Origin: Manganibacter manganicus
GTDB taxonomy: Bacteria; Pseudomonadota; Alphaproteobacteria; Rhizobiales; Rhizobiaceae
DNA: 64,000 bases
Assembly: GCF_002075885.1 (NCBI RefSeq)
Contig: NZ_MDET01000017.1
Coordinates: forward strand, 1 to 64,000
Direction of reading: 5' to 3'
Program-made: the position numbers and the translations under genes
In this document: positions 1 to 7,415 of the stretch, piece by piece
Numbering within the stretch: the first letter of the stretch is position 1
How the letters are laid out: each line of letters starts with the position of its first letter
The notes under the pieces: model-generated
What the model saw: only the letters and a program-made list of their open reading frames with translations
Told to the model about the DNA's origin: nothing
Database searches by the model: none

Positions 1-27
1 CGATCGTTGGACAGGATCTGGCATAAA

Positions 28-927
28 TTAAGCTACTCTCTGCACCTGCTGATCGGGTTGGGTTTCGTCTTTTCTCAGCCAATAGACCACGGCGGGCGGT
101 CTGCCGCCAAGGGCTGAATGTGGGCGTTGGTGGTTGTAGAAGGTCATCCATTTCCGGATGCCCGCCCTCGCTTCTGATCCGGTCTCCCAGGCATGCAGGT
201 AGACGCACTCGTATTTCAGGGTCCGCCACAACCTTTCGATGAAGATATTGTCGAGGAACCGACCCTTTCCATCCATCGAGATGCGCACGCCGGTGTGGCG
301 CAGGCGATCGGTCCAGGCGAAAGAGGTGAACTGGCTGCCCTGATCGGTATTCATGATTTCCGGCAGCCCGAACTTGTAGATGGCCTCGTTCAGCGCCTCG
401 ACGCAGAAATCGGCCTCCAGCGTGTTCGAGATGCGCCAGGCTAGGACCTTTCGGGTGTGCCAGTCCATGATGGCAACCAGGTAGAGAAACCCGCGCCGCA
501 TCGGCACATAAGTGATATCGGCGCACCAGACCTGGTTGGGCCGCTCCACGCGCAGTCCCTTCAGCAGGTAGGGATAGGTCTTGTGCCCCTTCGCCGGTCT
601 GCTGGTAGTGGGTTTCTGGTAGATCGGCATCAATCCCATGAGCCGCATCAGCCGGCGTATCCGCTTCTCGTTCACCAGATGGCCGTCGTTGCGCAAATGC
701 CAGGTCATCTGCCGGACACCGAAAAAGGGCGTTTCCAGGAACTGTTCGTCGATCAGCCGCATGAGGGCCAGGTTCTGCGCGGTCTCCCCCTTCGGGGTGT
801 AATAGAAGGACGAGCGTGAGATCGACAGCAGCTTGCATTGCCGAGTGATCGACAATTCCGGATGATCCGGCTCAACCATGCCGCGCCTCACTTCCCGCCC
901 CAGGGCTTCAGCTTTCTTTCCAAAAAA
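28..927 (-). CDS. IS3-family transposase OrfB (DDE integrase domain), made by frameshift from OrfA
   Basis: This is the catalytic half of the transposase, which cuts and joins IS ends. The minus-strand frame runs open from 1056 to the TAA at 28-30. It contains an N-terminal HTH_21 region (SITRQCKLLSISRSSFYY) and an rve integrase core. The DDE residues are visible: Asp in WCADITY, Asp in NTDQGSQFTS, and Glu in NIFIERLW. The usual YNHQRPHSAL motif lies near the C terminus. OrfB is expected as a fusion with OrfA through a -1 slip at 921-927, so the part upstream of the slip is not its natural N terminus. An internal ATG at 882 is an alternative start. The gene looks intact. Confidence 0.9.
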   Translation of the reverse strand, partial: FFGKKAEALGREVRRGMVEPDHPELSITRQCKLLSISRSSFYYTPKGETAQNLALMRLIDEQFLETPFFGVRQMTWHLRNDGHLVNEKRIRRLMRLMGLMPIYQKPTTSRPAKGHKTYPYLLKGLRVERPNQVWCADITYVPMRRGFLYLVAIMDWHTRKVLAWRISNTLEADFCVEALNEAIYKFGLPEIMNTDQGSQFTSFAWTDRLRHTGVRISMDGKGRFLDNIFIERLWRTLKYECVYLHAWETGSEARAGIRKWMTFYNHQRPHSALGGRPPAVVYWLRKDETQPDQQVQRVA

Positions 928-1181
928 GAGTTGGCCACCGCCAGCTCCCCGATCTTGGCGTGGAGCTCCTTCACCTGCTCCTCGTCGATCTCGGGCTTTT
1001 TCCGGCCATTGCGTTCGAACACACCCGAGGCGCCTTCGAGCAGAGCGCGTTTCCACTGGTGAACCATCGTCGGATGAACTCCGAACCGGCTTGCCAGCTC
1101 GGCTGCGGTCTCTTCGCCCTTCAAGGCTTCCAGGGCGACCTTCGCCTTGAACTCAGGCGCGTGCTGCTTGCGTTTCGACAT
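888..1181 (-). CDS. IS3-family transposase OrfA (helix-turn-helix)
   Basis: A 97-residue protein with an N-terminal HTH of the transposase_8 type (EFKAKVALEALKGEETAAEL, then HPTMVHQWK) and a C-terminal leucine-zipper-like segment. This is the DNA-binding half of IS3 transposases. It overlaps orfB by about 40 bp in the -1 frame. The ATG at 1181 follows AAAAGGAGATC, a clear ribosome site. Length is normal for the family. Confidence 0.9.
   Translation of the reverse strand: MSKRKQHAPEFKAKVALEALKGEETAAELASRFGVHPTMVHQWKRALLEGASGVFERNGRKKPEIDEEQVKELHAKIGELAVANSFLERKLKPWGGK
921..927 (-). other. Programmed -1 frameshift slip site of the IS3 element
   Basis: On the minus strand orfA reads AAC TCT TTT TTG. 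A one-base backward slip on the T-run (TTTTTTG) moves ribosomes into the orfB frame and yields the OrfAB transposase. The position at the OrfA/OrfB overlap and the homopolymer match the known IS3 mechanism. The slip itself is inferred. Confidence 0.6.
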
Positions 1182-1261
1182 CTCTGATCTCCTTTTCGTC
1201 GAAGATCAGCAGACCGCAAATCATAGCTTATGTCAGTGTCCGAATTTCGGGGGGTAGCTCA

Positions 1262-1378
1262 GCCCGCCTCTCACCCCTGGGCTGGGACCACATCAACATC
1301 ACCGGCGACTACATCTGGTCCGAAACCTTGCCGCTTGACACCGATGGGTATCTGCCGCTGCACAACAGTCCGGCATGA
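1262..1378 (+). pseudogene. Tn3-family transposase (TnpA) C-terminal remnant
   Basis: The plus frame ending at TGA 1376-1378 reads RLSPLGWDHINITGDYIW and then about 20 residues to the stop. This is the hallmark C terminus of Tn3-family TnpA, usually LSPLGWEHINLTGDY. Only about 38 codons remain, and they begin exactly where the IS3 element ends, so the IS probably inserted in or deleted into tnpA. It has no start and is not functional. Confidence 0.8.
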
Positions 1379-1423
1379 CGCTATGCTTACCGTATATCCG
1401 TGTCCCAATAATGTATCGGTGCC

Positions 1424-1582
1424 TACCCGCTCGACCGCAGGGCCTACCGTCGTCGCAACGTCATCGAGCGGCTGTTTTGCAAACTCAAGAACTGGCGATG
1501 CATCGCAACCAGGTACGACCGCCTCGCCCAGAATTATCTCTCAGCAATAGCGCTCGTTTCAATCGTAGCAGCATGGATTTGA
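1424..1582 (+). pseudogene. IS5-type transposase C-terminal remnant
   Basis: The plus frame from 1424 to the TGA at 1580-1582 encodes YPLDRRAYRRRNVIERLFCK, then LKNWRCIATRYDRLAQNYLS and a hydrophobic tail. The YRRRN-x-IER, Lys-Leu-Lys and IATRYD-x-LA motifs are those of the C-terminal end of IS5-family (IS427-type) transposases. The N-terminal two thirds are absent. It overlaps the 3' end of the opposite-strand ORF at 1485-1949, so one disrupted the other. Confidence 0.75.
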
Positions 1583-1949
1583 ATAAGTCCCATCCTAGGA
1601 TACCCGCACCGCAAGCTAGAAGGATGGGCGCCAACTCTTTCGCTTGTGAAATACCGGCTCGATCAAGGGCCGCCGACAACGCGGTAATGATCGCGTTGTT
1701 GGCGTCGACCACCGCTGCGGATGGGAGCCGTGATTCGCCTAGAATCTCAGGTGCGAAGGGTGATCCTTCGACCAGGTCAGCCATTATGCCAAAGAGTTCT
1801 GTCAACGCCGATACGACGGCTCCTGCGACTTCATCCGGCGCCGCCAGGGTTTCTACAAAGGCATTGGTGCGGGCGGATAGAACCTGATCCTCCAGAGCGA
1901 CGTTAAGCTTTTCGAGCAGCGCGATATCGATGTCGCCGGTGTTTGCCAT
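1485..1949 (-). CDS. Hypothetical protein, C terminus probably replaced by IS5 remnant
   Basis: I do not recognise this family. From the ATG at 1949 the first ~125 residues have protein-like composition with amphipathic helices (DIALLEKLNVALEDQVLSA) and a hydrophobic patch (ELAPILLACGAGILGW). The last ~30 residues are encoded antisense to the IS5 transposase remnant, so the natural C terminus has probably been lost. An upstream TTG at 1991 in the same frame is an alternative start. No strong ribosome site is visible. It may be cargo of the Tn3-type element or a broken gene. Confidence 0.4.
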   Translation of the reverse strand: MANTGDIDIALLEKLNVALEDQVLSARTNAFVETLAAPDEVAGAVVSALTELFGIMADLVEGSPFAPEILGESRLPSAAVVDANNAIITALSAALDRAGISQAKELAPILLACGAGILGWDLFKSMLLRLKRALLLRDNSGRGGRTWLRCIASS

Positions 1950-2269
1950 TCCGCCCAAGTGCAGACGGATGCCAAGCTCACCTTCGTACAAGCGAAATGC
2001 GATCGCACGACGATAGAGCCGCCCAGTCGAAACATTTCCGCATCCGCCTGGCAGATTGCATGGAACCGGTCACCCGGTCGGTCGGTGTCCTGCCTATCGT
2101 GATCATGGAGGATGGCGACCGCGAACTTGAGTCCATCGTCGTGGCAAAACGGCGTAATTTATTTTGAACAAAATCGACGTTCTTTCCTCTCGCATCGCCA
2201 GCGCGGAAAAAGCTCGGGTAACTGTCCCGGCGAGTGCTCGGAATCGCCATTATTGTCCCTGCTCTGTCC
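1950..2269. other. Stretch with no recognisable gene
   Basis: Short ORFs occur on both strands, but none shows a ribosome site, a known motif or convincing composition. It separates the mobile-element remnants from the pseudoazurin gene and is probably decayed DNA. Confidence 0.4.
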
Positions 2270-2293
2270 GGCGCCGATCGGATCTTCGGCGCC
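2270..2293 (-). terminator. Stem-loop after the pseudoazurin gene
   Basis: A perfect 8-bp inverted repeat, GGCGCCGA (2270-2277) and TCGGCGCC (2286-2293) with an 8-base loop, lies about 20 bp past the pseudoazurin stop. No T-run follows on the minus strand, so it may stabilise the 3' end rather than terminate alone. Confidence 0.4.
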
Positions 2294-2311
2294 GAGCACC
2301 GTCAGCCATGC

Positions 2312-2755
2312 TCAGTTGCCGGCCGGCACTTCCGCTAGCAGCGCCTCGAACACCTTCTTGGCTTTGCCGGTCTGCTTGACGGCCTTCGCCTGATGCAGAT
2401 TAACCGGCTTGCCGACGACGATCAGCGCCACCATGCCCATGCCGTAGTGCGGGGTGCACTTGACGCCGTAGACGCCTTCCTTGTCCAGGGTCACGGTGAT
2501 CCGTTGGCTCATCTTGCCCTTGAAGGGCTGGGCTCCATCGGGGATCATGCCCTTGATGCTCTCGGCGTCGTGCCCCTTGTCGGTGGGGACGAAGGTGATC
2601 GTGTCTCCCGGTGCGGCCTGCACGAAATCGGGCTGGAACACCATGTTGCCTTTCTCGCCCTTGTTGAGCATCTGGATCTGGTGGTCGGCGGCCTCAGCGC
2701 CTCCGGCCAGCGTGAGCGCGGCGAAGATGGCTGCGACAGCGATAACGGGTCTCAT
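2312..2755 (-). CDS. Pseudoazurin, periplasmic blue copper electron carrier
   Basis: A 147-residue type 1 copper protein that carries single electrons in the periplasm, typically from the bc1 complex to copper nitrite reductase. Residues 1-22 form a Sec signal peptide ending in AEA. Copper ligands fit the pseudoazurin pattern: His62 (KGHDAES) and Cys100, His103 and Met108 in CTPHYGMGM (C-x2-H-x4-M). Length is normal. It is divergent from the nitrite reductase gene at 3458, its likely partner. An NnrR-like box lies about 80 bp upstream at 2830-2843. No frameshift or missing ligand is seen. Confidence 0.92.
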   Translation of the reverse strand: MRPVIAVAAIFAALTLAGGAEAADHQIQMLNKGEKGNMVFQPDFVQAAPGDTITFVPTDKGHDAESIKGMIPDGAQPFKGKMSQRITVTLDKEGVYGVKCTPHYGMGMVALIVVGKPVNLHQAKAVKQTGKAKKVFEALLAEVPAGN

Positions 2756-2829
2756 CAGACTTGCCTTTCTTTTTCTTGAACGACGGCGAACCGTCGGTCG
2801 GCATCTAGGTGCGCTGCGGAGAATCGACT

Positions 2830-2843
2830 TTGTTGCAGCGCAA
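2830..2843. promoter_or_regulatory. NnrR/FNR-type operator upstream of pseudoazurin
   Basis: TTGTTGCAGCGCAA fits the TTG-N8-CAA half-site pattern (TTGY-N6-RCAA) of NnrR-like CRP/FNR regulators. Its centre is about 81 bp before the pseudoazurin start. A site at -41.5 would give a start of transcription near 2795 and a leader of about 40 bases. A better copy lies before nirK at 3302-3315, which suggests co-regulation by nitric oxide or nitrite. The assignment rests on pattern only. Confidence 0.5.
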
Positions 2844-2954
2844 ACAAATCGGAAGCGGGCGATAAATCACCGCATGCAATTCATTTTGCCGCGCTCCATG
2901 CCCTTGCGAGACGGTGGCCGCTCGATCCATATTCAACAACCGGCGGAGAAAAGG

Positions 2955-3059
2955 TCCTCGAGCCGTTTGGATCGCTCCCTCATTGCCGGCCTGCCGCTAT
3001 TCCAAGGTCCGGCAGCGGGCAATCTCGACCGGAACGTGGGCAGAGCCACCCTGCCCTGA
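2955..3059 (+). pseudogene. Possible N-terminal remnant of a CRP/FNR-family regulator
   Basis: One plus frame reads LDRSLIAGLPLFQGPAAGNL before a stop at 3057-3059. It resembles the first helix region of CRP/FNR proteins (often LPLF-x-GL-x-x-x-DL). The rest of such a protein is absent. The divergent region 2848-3300 otherwise holds no recognisable gene. The match is short and could be chance. Confidence 0.2.
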
Positions 3060-3300
3060 GCGGCCACGCCACTAACACAGGCACGAATTGCCGCCGCGCG
3101 CCGGACATCAAAAGGCTTAGCCAGCCGGTGCTAACGGATGCACGAGGACCAGCGTCTCCTGCGCCTCGGCGGGTGCCGCCGGGAAGCCATGTCCTGCCGC
3201 CAACATCGTTTCCGCCGCCACTAGGAAAAGGAGAGCGCGGCAATGCATACGCGGCGCGAATTCCCGCATGTTCAAGATGCGTTTGCCTCGACCTTACTTC

Positions 3301-3316
3301 CTTGCGCCGGCGCAAG
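3301..3316. promoter_or_regulatory. NnrR-type operator upstream of nirK
   Basis: CTTGCGCCGGCGCAAG is a perfect 16-bp palindrome that contains TTGC-N6-GCAA, the form expected for NnrR binding. It ends 141 bp before the nirK start. With the usual -41.5 placement, transcription would start near 3350. Together with the weaker copy at 2830 it links the two divergent genes to one regulator, which is not encoded intact in the window. Confidence 0.65.
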
Positions 3317-3457
3317 CTTTCCGACGATTGGACCCCCAGGCCAGCATTCCAGCGCCGGCATCAGGCTGCCCCGATTGCTTCATTGCGCTGCCTCAAGGAA
3401 CGCGTCGCCGCTGCTCGCTAAAGCTTAGCCCGTTCCATCCTCAAACGGAGTCCTCCC

Positions 3458-4957
3458 ATGATACACAACAAAGCCAGCCCGATGCCCGGCACCACTCCGA
3501 AAGCCGTAAACAGCGTGGTGCGCCACCTTCTTGCCACCCTATTGGCCGGAAGCATGGCCTTCGCGCCGCTTTCCGGCGCCTTCGCCCAGGCGCATGACCA
3601 CACCATGACCGCTCAGACGTCGTCGGACACGGCGGCGCCTGCCGCAGCACCTGCTTCAGCCGACGCGCCTGCCGTCAGCTACCACAATGCGACCATCTTC
3701 ACCTTGCGTACCGGCATCGCCGAAGGCCGCATGGTCTATATCGGCGTCGGCGGCGACATCGAGGGCAAGGTCAATCCCACCCTCATGGTTCACGAGGGCG
3801 AACTGGTCCAGATCAACCTGATTAACGGCGAAGGGGCGGAACACGACATCGTGCTTGACCAGTACGCCGCCCGCTCGGCGATCGTGGTGGGCAAGAACGC
3901 TTCTTCGACCTTTTCCTTCCTCGCCAACAAAGTCGGCGAGTTCGCCTATTTCTGCTCGATTGCGGGACACCGCGCGGCCGGCATGGAAGGTCTGATCCAG
4001 GTGATGCCCGGTCCGCGCTCCGACATGGACAGCGATATGACCGACATCGTGCGCGATCCGGCCGACCTTCCTGCGCCCATCGGGCAGCGTGCCCCGCAGG
4101 TGGTGCGCGTCGATCTCGAAACCGTGGAACTCAAAGGCCGGCTAGATGACGGCACCTCCTATGTCTACTGGACATTCAACCGTAAGGTTCCGGGGCCGAT
4201 GCTGCGCGCCCGCGTCGGCGACACGATTGAGGTCCATATCAAGAACGCCGCCGATAGCGTCATGATGCACTCGGTCGACTTCCATGCCGCGACCGGCCCC
4301 GGCGGCGGCGCCGACTTCACCCAACTCGCGCCCGGCGAGGAGGCAGTGGTGACCTTCAAGGCACTCAAGGCGGGGATCTTCGTCTACCACTGCGCCACGC
4401 CCAGCGTCGCCCACCACATCGCCAGTGGCATGTACGGCATGATCGTGGTGGAGCCCGAGGGCGGCCTGCCACAGGTCGACCGCGAATTCTACGTCATGCA
4501 GGGTGAGCTCTATACCGTCGAGCCGTTCGGCACGAAGGGTGAGATGGAGATGGACTACGACAAGCTGATCTCCGAGCGTCCCGAATACTTCCTGTTCAAC
4601 GGTTCGGTCGGCGCGCTCACCAAGGCGCATCCGCTCTACGCCAATGCTGGCGAAACGGTGCGCATCTTCTTCGGCGTTGGCGGGCCGAACTACACCTCGT
4701 CCTTCCACGTCATCGGCGAGATATTCGACCACGTGTACGACATGGGTAGCGTCACCTCGCCGCCGTTGACCGGCGTGCAAACGGTCAGCGTGCCGCCCGG
4801 CGGCGCCACGATGGTCGATTTCAAGATCGACCGCGCCGGCCACTACGTGCTGGTCGACCACGCGCTGTCGCGGGCGGAGCGCGGCCTCGCCGGCTACCTG
4901 ATCGTCGACGGCCCGAGGGAAGACGACATCATGCATTCTGGTCCGGCCAAACAATAG
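3458..4957 (+). CDS. nirK: Copper nitrite reductase with extra N-terminal cupredoxin domain
   Basis: Reduces nitrite to nitric oxide in the periplasm. The 499 residues are about 120 longer than a two-domain NirK. After a Sec signal (cleavage near SGAFA, residue 43) and a Thr/Ala-rich linker, residues 74-182 form an additional cupredoxin with a full type 1 site (His129, Cys166, His171, Met176). The NirK core follows. Its type 1 ligands are His271, Cys312, His320 and Met325. Its type 2 ligands are His276, His311 and His468, with catalytic Asp274 and His417. The HCATPSVAHH loop is class II. This fusion is known in Hyphomicrobium denitrificans. The partner pseudoazurin is divergent at 2755. GGAG lies before the ATG. 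Confidence 0.95.
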   Translation: MIHNKASPMPGTTPKAVNSVVRHLLATLLAGSMAFAPLSGAFAQAHDHTMTAQTSSDTAAPAAAPASADAPAVSYHNATIFTLRTGIAEGRMVYIGVGGDIEGKVNPTLMVHEGELVQINLINGEGAEHDIVLDQYAARSAIVVGKNASSTFSFLANKVGEFAYFCSIAGHRAAGMEGLIQVMPGPRSDMDSDMTDIVRDPADLPAPIGQRAPQVVRVDLETVELKGRLDDGTSYVYWTFNRKVPGPMLRARVGDTIEVHIKNAADSVMMHSVDFHAATGPGGGADFTQLAPGEEAVVTFKALKAGIFVYHCATPSVAHHIASGMYGMIVVEPEGGLPQVDREFYVMQGELYTVEPFGTKGEMEMDYDKLISERPEYFLFNGSVGALTKAHPLYANAGETVRIFFGVGGPNYTSSFHVIGEIFDHVYDMGSVTSPPLTGVQTVSVPPGGATMVDFKIDRAGHYVLVDHALSRAERGLAGYLIVDGPREDDIMHSGPAKQ

Positions 4958-4973
4958 ACCGGCTTCCGAGCAC

Positions 4974-5009
4974 AGCAACTGGGTGTGCTGAAAGGCGTGC
5001 CCAGTTGCT
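4974..5009 (+). terminator. Stem-loop after nirK
   Basis: A perfect 10-bp inverted repeat, AGCAACTGGG (4974-4983) and CCCAGTTGCT (5000-5009), starts 16 bp after the nirK stop. No long T-run follows, so it could be a weak terminator or a 3'-end stabiliser. Confidence 0.5.
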
Positions 5010-5069
5010 ATTCAGCGCTCCGACGGCTACGGTTTATCGTCGTAATCCAGCAGGCTCCATTCGGCCGCT

Positions 5070-5352
5070 GGCAAGAATGATTTCCTCGTCCTGCACCGCA
5101 GATTCGGCAGCGAGACGCCGTCCTCGACCGAGCGGATCATGGAATCGCGCGTGGCATAGAAGCGGAAGCCGGCGCGAAACTGCGCGTCACCAGTCGGCCG
5201 TGTGCCGAAATCTTACACCCAGCTAGCGGCTCCTCGCCCGCCTTGCCGACGGCGTGCACGCGGTTGCCCTTGATGGCGACCCAGCCGTCAGCGATTTCCA
5301 TATCACGGTCAACGTAAACATACGCATCGCTTATCAGCAGATCGATGGACAT
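5070..5352 (-). pseudogene. Amidohydrolase (8-oxoguanine deaminase/TRZ-ATZ type) remnant
   Basis: The minus frame from ATG 5352 begins MSIDLLISDAYVYVDRDMEI and runs through a typical N-terminal beta-sandwich to GRLVT, where such enzymes normally continue TPGL and the metal-binding HxH. Here the frame breaks. A second frame resumes with RFYATRDSMIRSVEDG and SAVQDEEIILA, which resembles the RFHPTRGSMS segment about 100 residues further on in 8-oxoguanine deaminase-like proteins. The HxH region is deleted and the C-terminal half is missing, so no activity is expected. Confidence 0.6.
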
Positions 5353-5898
5353 AGGCCCCTCCTGGTCCGTCTCGAATCGAAAAGGCTGAGGTCAACCCTT
5401 CCGCGCTACGAGCCCTGTCCCAGGAAGTGCGAACTCCGGATCGTCATCGAAACTGTGAGCGGGCGCTCCAAGCCATCAGCATCACAAGCTGATCGTGCGC
5501 CAAATTGAGAAATAAGGCCCATTGGGTCAGGCGGCCTGACACGCAAGGCCGAAATCGCTGCCGTGATAGTCCTCATGGCGGCCGGCTGGCAACTCGTTGG
5601 CTTCTACCCCAAACATTCATCTCCGAACGGTCGAGGTCAGGCCCTGTTGGCGGGAGGAGGCGCGTCAGTATCGCAGAGAGTTTAGGCGACGTGCGCATCA
5701 TATCATCGTCGCCGGGTAAAACCGCACAGCCTGTCTTGTTGCAGATACGAGCGATAGTGTTGGCTTATCAATCATTTTGATTATCAAGCTGAAATTGACC
5801 TCTGTCGCTCGTTTTTCACCGCCGGACAGCCAGCTTTTGCCGTCAGATCGACGAGAATTCGCGTTCATCGAGCGACTGGTGAGACACCTCATGTTTCA
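5353..5898. other. Gene-poor stretch downstream of repC
   Basis: No ORF here has a ribosome site or recognisable motif. A perfect short palindrome GTCAGGC-G-GCCTGAC lies at 5526-5540. Base composition is lower in GC around 5750-5900 than in the flanks. It is probably decayed sequence between the replication module and the pseudogene. Confidence 0.4.
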
Positions 5899-7155
5899 TC
5901 ACGCTGATTGCTTCTCACATTTCCCACCGGCCGCTCGCAGCAGGCTCATCAGCACCGGGCCGACTGAGAATTGCCCGGCCCTGGCCCTGCCGGACAGGCT
6001 GCGCAGATAGCCGCCGGCGCTATGGATATGCTCTGCCCGCTGCAGGATAGCCGCCACGCAAATGGCAGCATTGCGCGGACCCATCGCTTGGCAGGCCTGT
6101 TCCCAGGCATCCGGATTGACACCGAGCGCCGAGCGCACAAGATTTGCTGCGGCAACCAGATCTGTCCAGCTTGCAACACCATTGCGGGCATAATCGGCAA
6201 TGTCAGGGCAAGCTCGCAGCACAAGTCCGAGCGGATAGGTCGGAAGTGGCGCGTTTCTGGCTTCCGGTTCAGGCGCTTTTTGCCTTTCGCTGACTGGATG
6301 CGTGGTTTGCCGGTGGGATGCGCCATTGCGTTCAGTTGATTTTTCGATGCTGGATTCAATGTTTAGAGTCTGTATTTTTGAACTCTGTATATGGCGCTCA
6401 TCCTGAGACTCATTGCCGCTCGAATCTTGGGAAAAAGCGCGCAATTCCAGAGATTTGTGTAGCCGTGCCGAAAGCGCGCGCAATTGTCCTTCCACGGTCT
6501 CCAGCACGGCGCGCGTTAGCGTGCGCGGCAATTGCGCAACAATCGCGCGGTAGTCGCACTGAGCCACGGCCCAATCGCCCTCAAGCCCTTCTTCCAGGCC
6601 AAAGACGATCATCTTCGATATGTTACGGCGCAACAGAGTTACCCGCTCGCGCAAAAGCTGGATCGCTCGCCGCTCTGCCCGTATCTCGTCAGCCATACGT
6701 TCGAATTCAGTCGCGCGAGCAAGCAGCGGTGCGAGGTCGAAGCCAAAGGCCATCTCGATCTCGCCCCCCTCGCTCTTGCGCGCGTATCGTTTGCCGTTCG
6801 GGCTGTCGCGTCGCACCACCAGGCCGCACTCGACCAGGGTCGCCAGGTGCCGTCGCAATGTTGCCGGCGCCATGCCATGCGCCCGCAATGCGAGCTGAGT
6901 GTTGGAAGGGAAAACGACAAGCCTGTTGCCGGCAGTCAGTTCCGCCTGCGGGTGGAACGAGAGCAGCGCGCTCAGTACCGCAAGTGAGCGGTCACTGGCA
7001 CCGATCGGCGCCTTCGCTTCACACACGGCACGAAATACGCGCCATTTGTCGATACTCGCCGCAGCGGACGCCTTGCGTGCGCTCGCCTGCCCCGCCAACA
7101 TCGCAGGAGATAACGCTCGCCGCCCGAAGGGCGTCGTGGCAATATGTTCAATCAT
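5899..7155 (-). CDS. repC: Replication initiator RepC
   Basis: Limiting initiator of repABC replicons. It binds the origin, which in this family lies inside repC itself. The ATG at 7155 gives MIEHIATTPFGRRALSPAML, the standard RepC start. The open frame upstream to 7221 is leader. The N-terminal RP-C winged-helix domain spans roughly residues 10-180 and includes SNTQLALRAHGMAPATLRRH. A Ser/Gln-rich linker (near 250-310) joins a conserved C-terminal domain. At 418 residues it is of normal size. The ribosome site GAGG sits inside a short hairpin (7164-7175), and an antisense RNA covers the leader, so expression is probably controlled after transcription. Confidence 0.95.
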   Translation of the reverse strand: MIEHIATTPFGRRALSPAMLAGQASARKASAAASIDKWRVFRAVCEAKAPIGASDRSLAVLSALLSFHPQAELTAGNRLVVFPSNTQLALRAHGMAPATLRRHLATLVECGLVVRRDSPNGKRYARKSEGGEIEMAFGFDLAPLLARATEFERMADEIRAERRAIQLLRERVTLLRRNISKMIVFGLEEGLEGDWAVAQCDYRAIVAQLPRTLTRAVLETVEGQLRALSARLHKSLELRAFSQDSSGNESQDERHIQSSKIQTLNIESSIEKSTERNGASHRQTTHPVSERQKAPEPEARNAPLPTYPLGLVLRACPDIADYARNGVASWTDLVAAANLVRSALGVNPDAWEQACQAMGPRNAAICVAAILQRAEHIHSAGGYLRSLSGRARAGQFSVGPVLMSLLRAAGGKCEKQSA

Positions 7156-7163
7156 CACTTTTA

Positions 7164-7175
7164 CCTCGGTCGAGG
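7164..7175 (-). promoter_or_regulatory. Hairpin enclosing the repC ribosome site
   Basis: CCTCG-AC-CGAGG on the minus strand folds over the GAGG ribosome site of repC, 8 bp before its ATG. Known repABC leaders hide the repC ribosome site in a structure that forms when the antisense RNA binds. The fit is by position and complementarity only. Confidence 0.4.
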
Positions 7176-7209
7176 CAAGACGGACCGATACCGGGAACGT
7201 GCCCAGTGC

Positions 7210-7238
7210 TTGACATTGCAAGCCGGAAGTGATTCTCT
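7210..7238 (+). promoter_or_regulatory. Probable promoter of the repABC antisense RNA
   Basis: A perfect TTGACA -35 box lies at 7210-7215. Seventeen bases on, TTCTCT (7233-7238) is a weak -10 candidate. Transcription would begin near 7245 on the plus strand, opposite to repBC, and end at the terminator at 7260-7298. Confidence 0.5.
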
Positions 7239-7244
7239 CTCAAT

Positions 7245-7298
7245 TGCTACATTGCTGAGGGCTTCCGGGACGGAGACGTTTCGGGGGCCTTCTTTTTT
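7245..7298 (+). ncRNA. Counter-transcribed RNA (ctRNA) of the repABC operon
   Basis: A small antisense RNA in the repB-repC gap, about 54 bases if it starts near 7245. That matches the 50-60 bases reported for repABC ctRNAs. It ends in a Rho-independent terminator that is stable only on the plus strand because two base pairs are G-U. It would pair with the repC leader and lower RepC synthesis, setting copy number and incompatibility. The start site is inferred. Confidence 0.65.
7260..7298 (+). terminator. Rho-independent terminator of the ctRNA
   Basis: GGCTTCCG (7260-7267) pairs with CGGGGGCC (7282-7289) through eight pairs including two G-U, then a T-rich tract TTCTTTTTT follows. On the minus strand the two wobbles become C/A mismatches, so the terminator acts on the plus-strand transcript. 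Confidence 0.7.
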
Positions 7299-7415
7299 CT
7301 TGCCGGTTTCCTTTCCTTTCGCTCTGTTCTGGCGGTCTCGATCCGGTCGAACGAGCACCGCTCTGGTTATGCCATTCCACCCCATTTTTGCCCGGAGTGG
7401 ATAAAACTCTTCGGC

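Larger units (their letters stand above)
1..1261 (-). mobile_element. IS3-family insertion sequence, left end cut by window
   Basis: The element carries two overlapping frames, orfA (start 1181) and orfB (stop at 28), on the minus strand, the standard IS3 layout. The right end is placed at 1261 because the minus strand there begins TGAGCTACCCC, an IS3-like terminus, and a Tn3-family coding remnant resumes in frame at 1262. The left terminus seems to lie just outside the window: bases 1-13 (CGATCGTTGGACA) match 9 of 13 with the inner part of the right terminus (CGAAATTCGGACA). A target-site duplication cannot be checked. The exact right boundary is inferred. Confidence 0.8.

Noticed and set aside
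1978..2250. Minus-strand ORF of 90 codons and overlapping plus ORF
   Set aside because: Arg/Ser-rich, no motif, no ribosome site; both strands open by chance.
6318..7232. Plus-strand frame of 304 codons opposite repC
   Set aside because: repC on the other strand is certain; this frame is Arg/Pro-rich without motifs.
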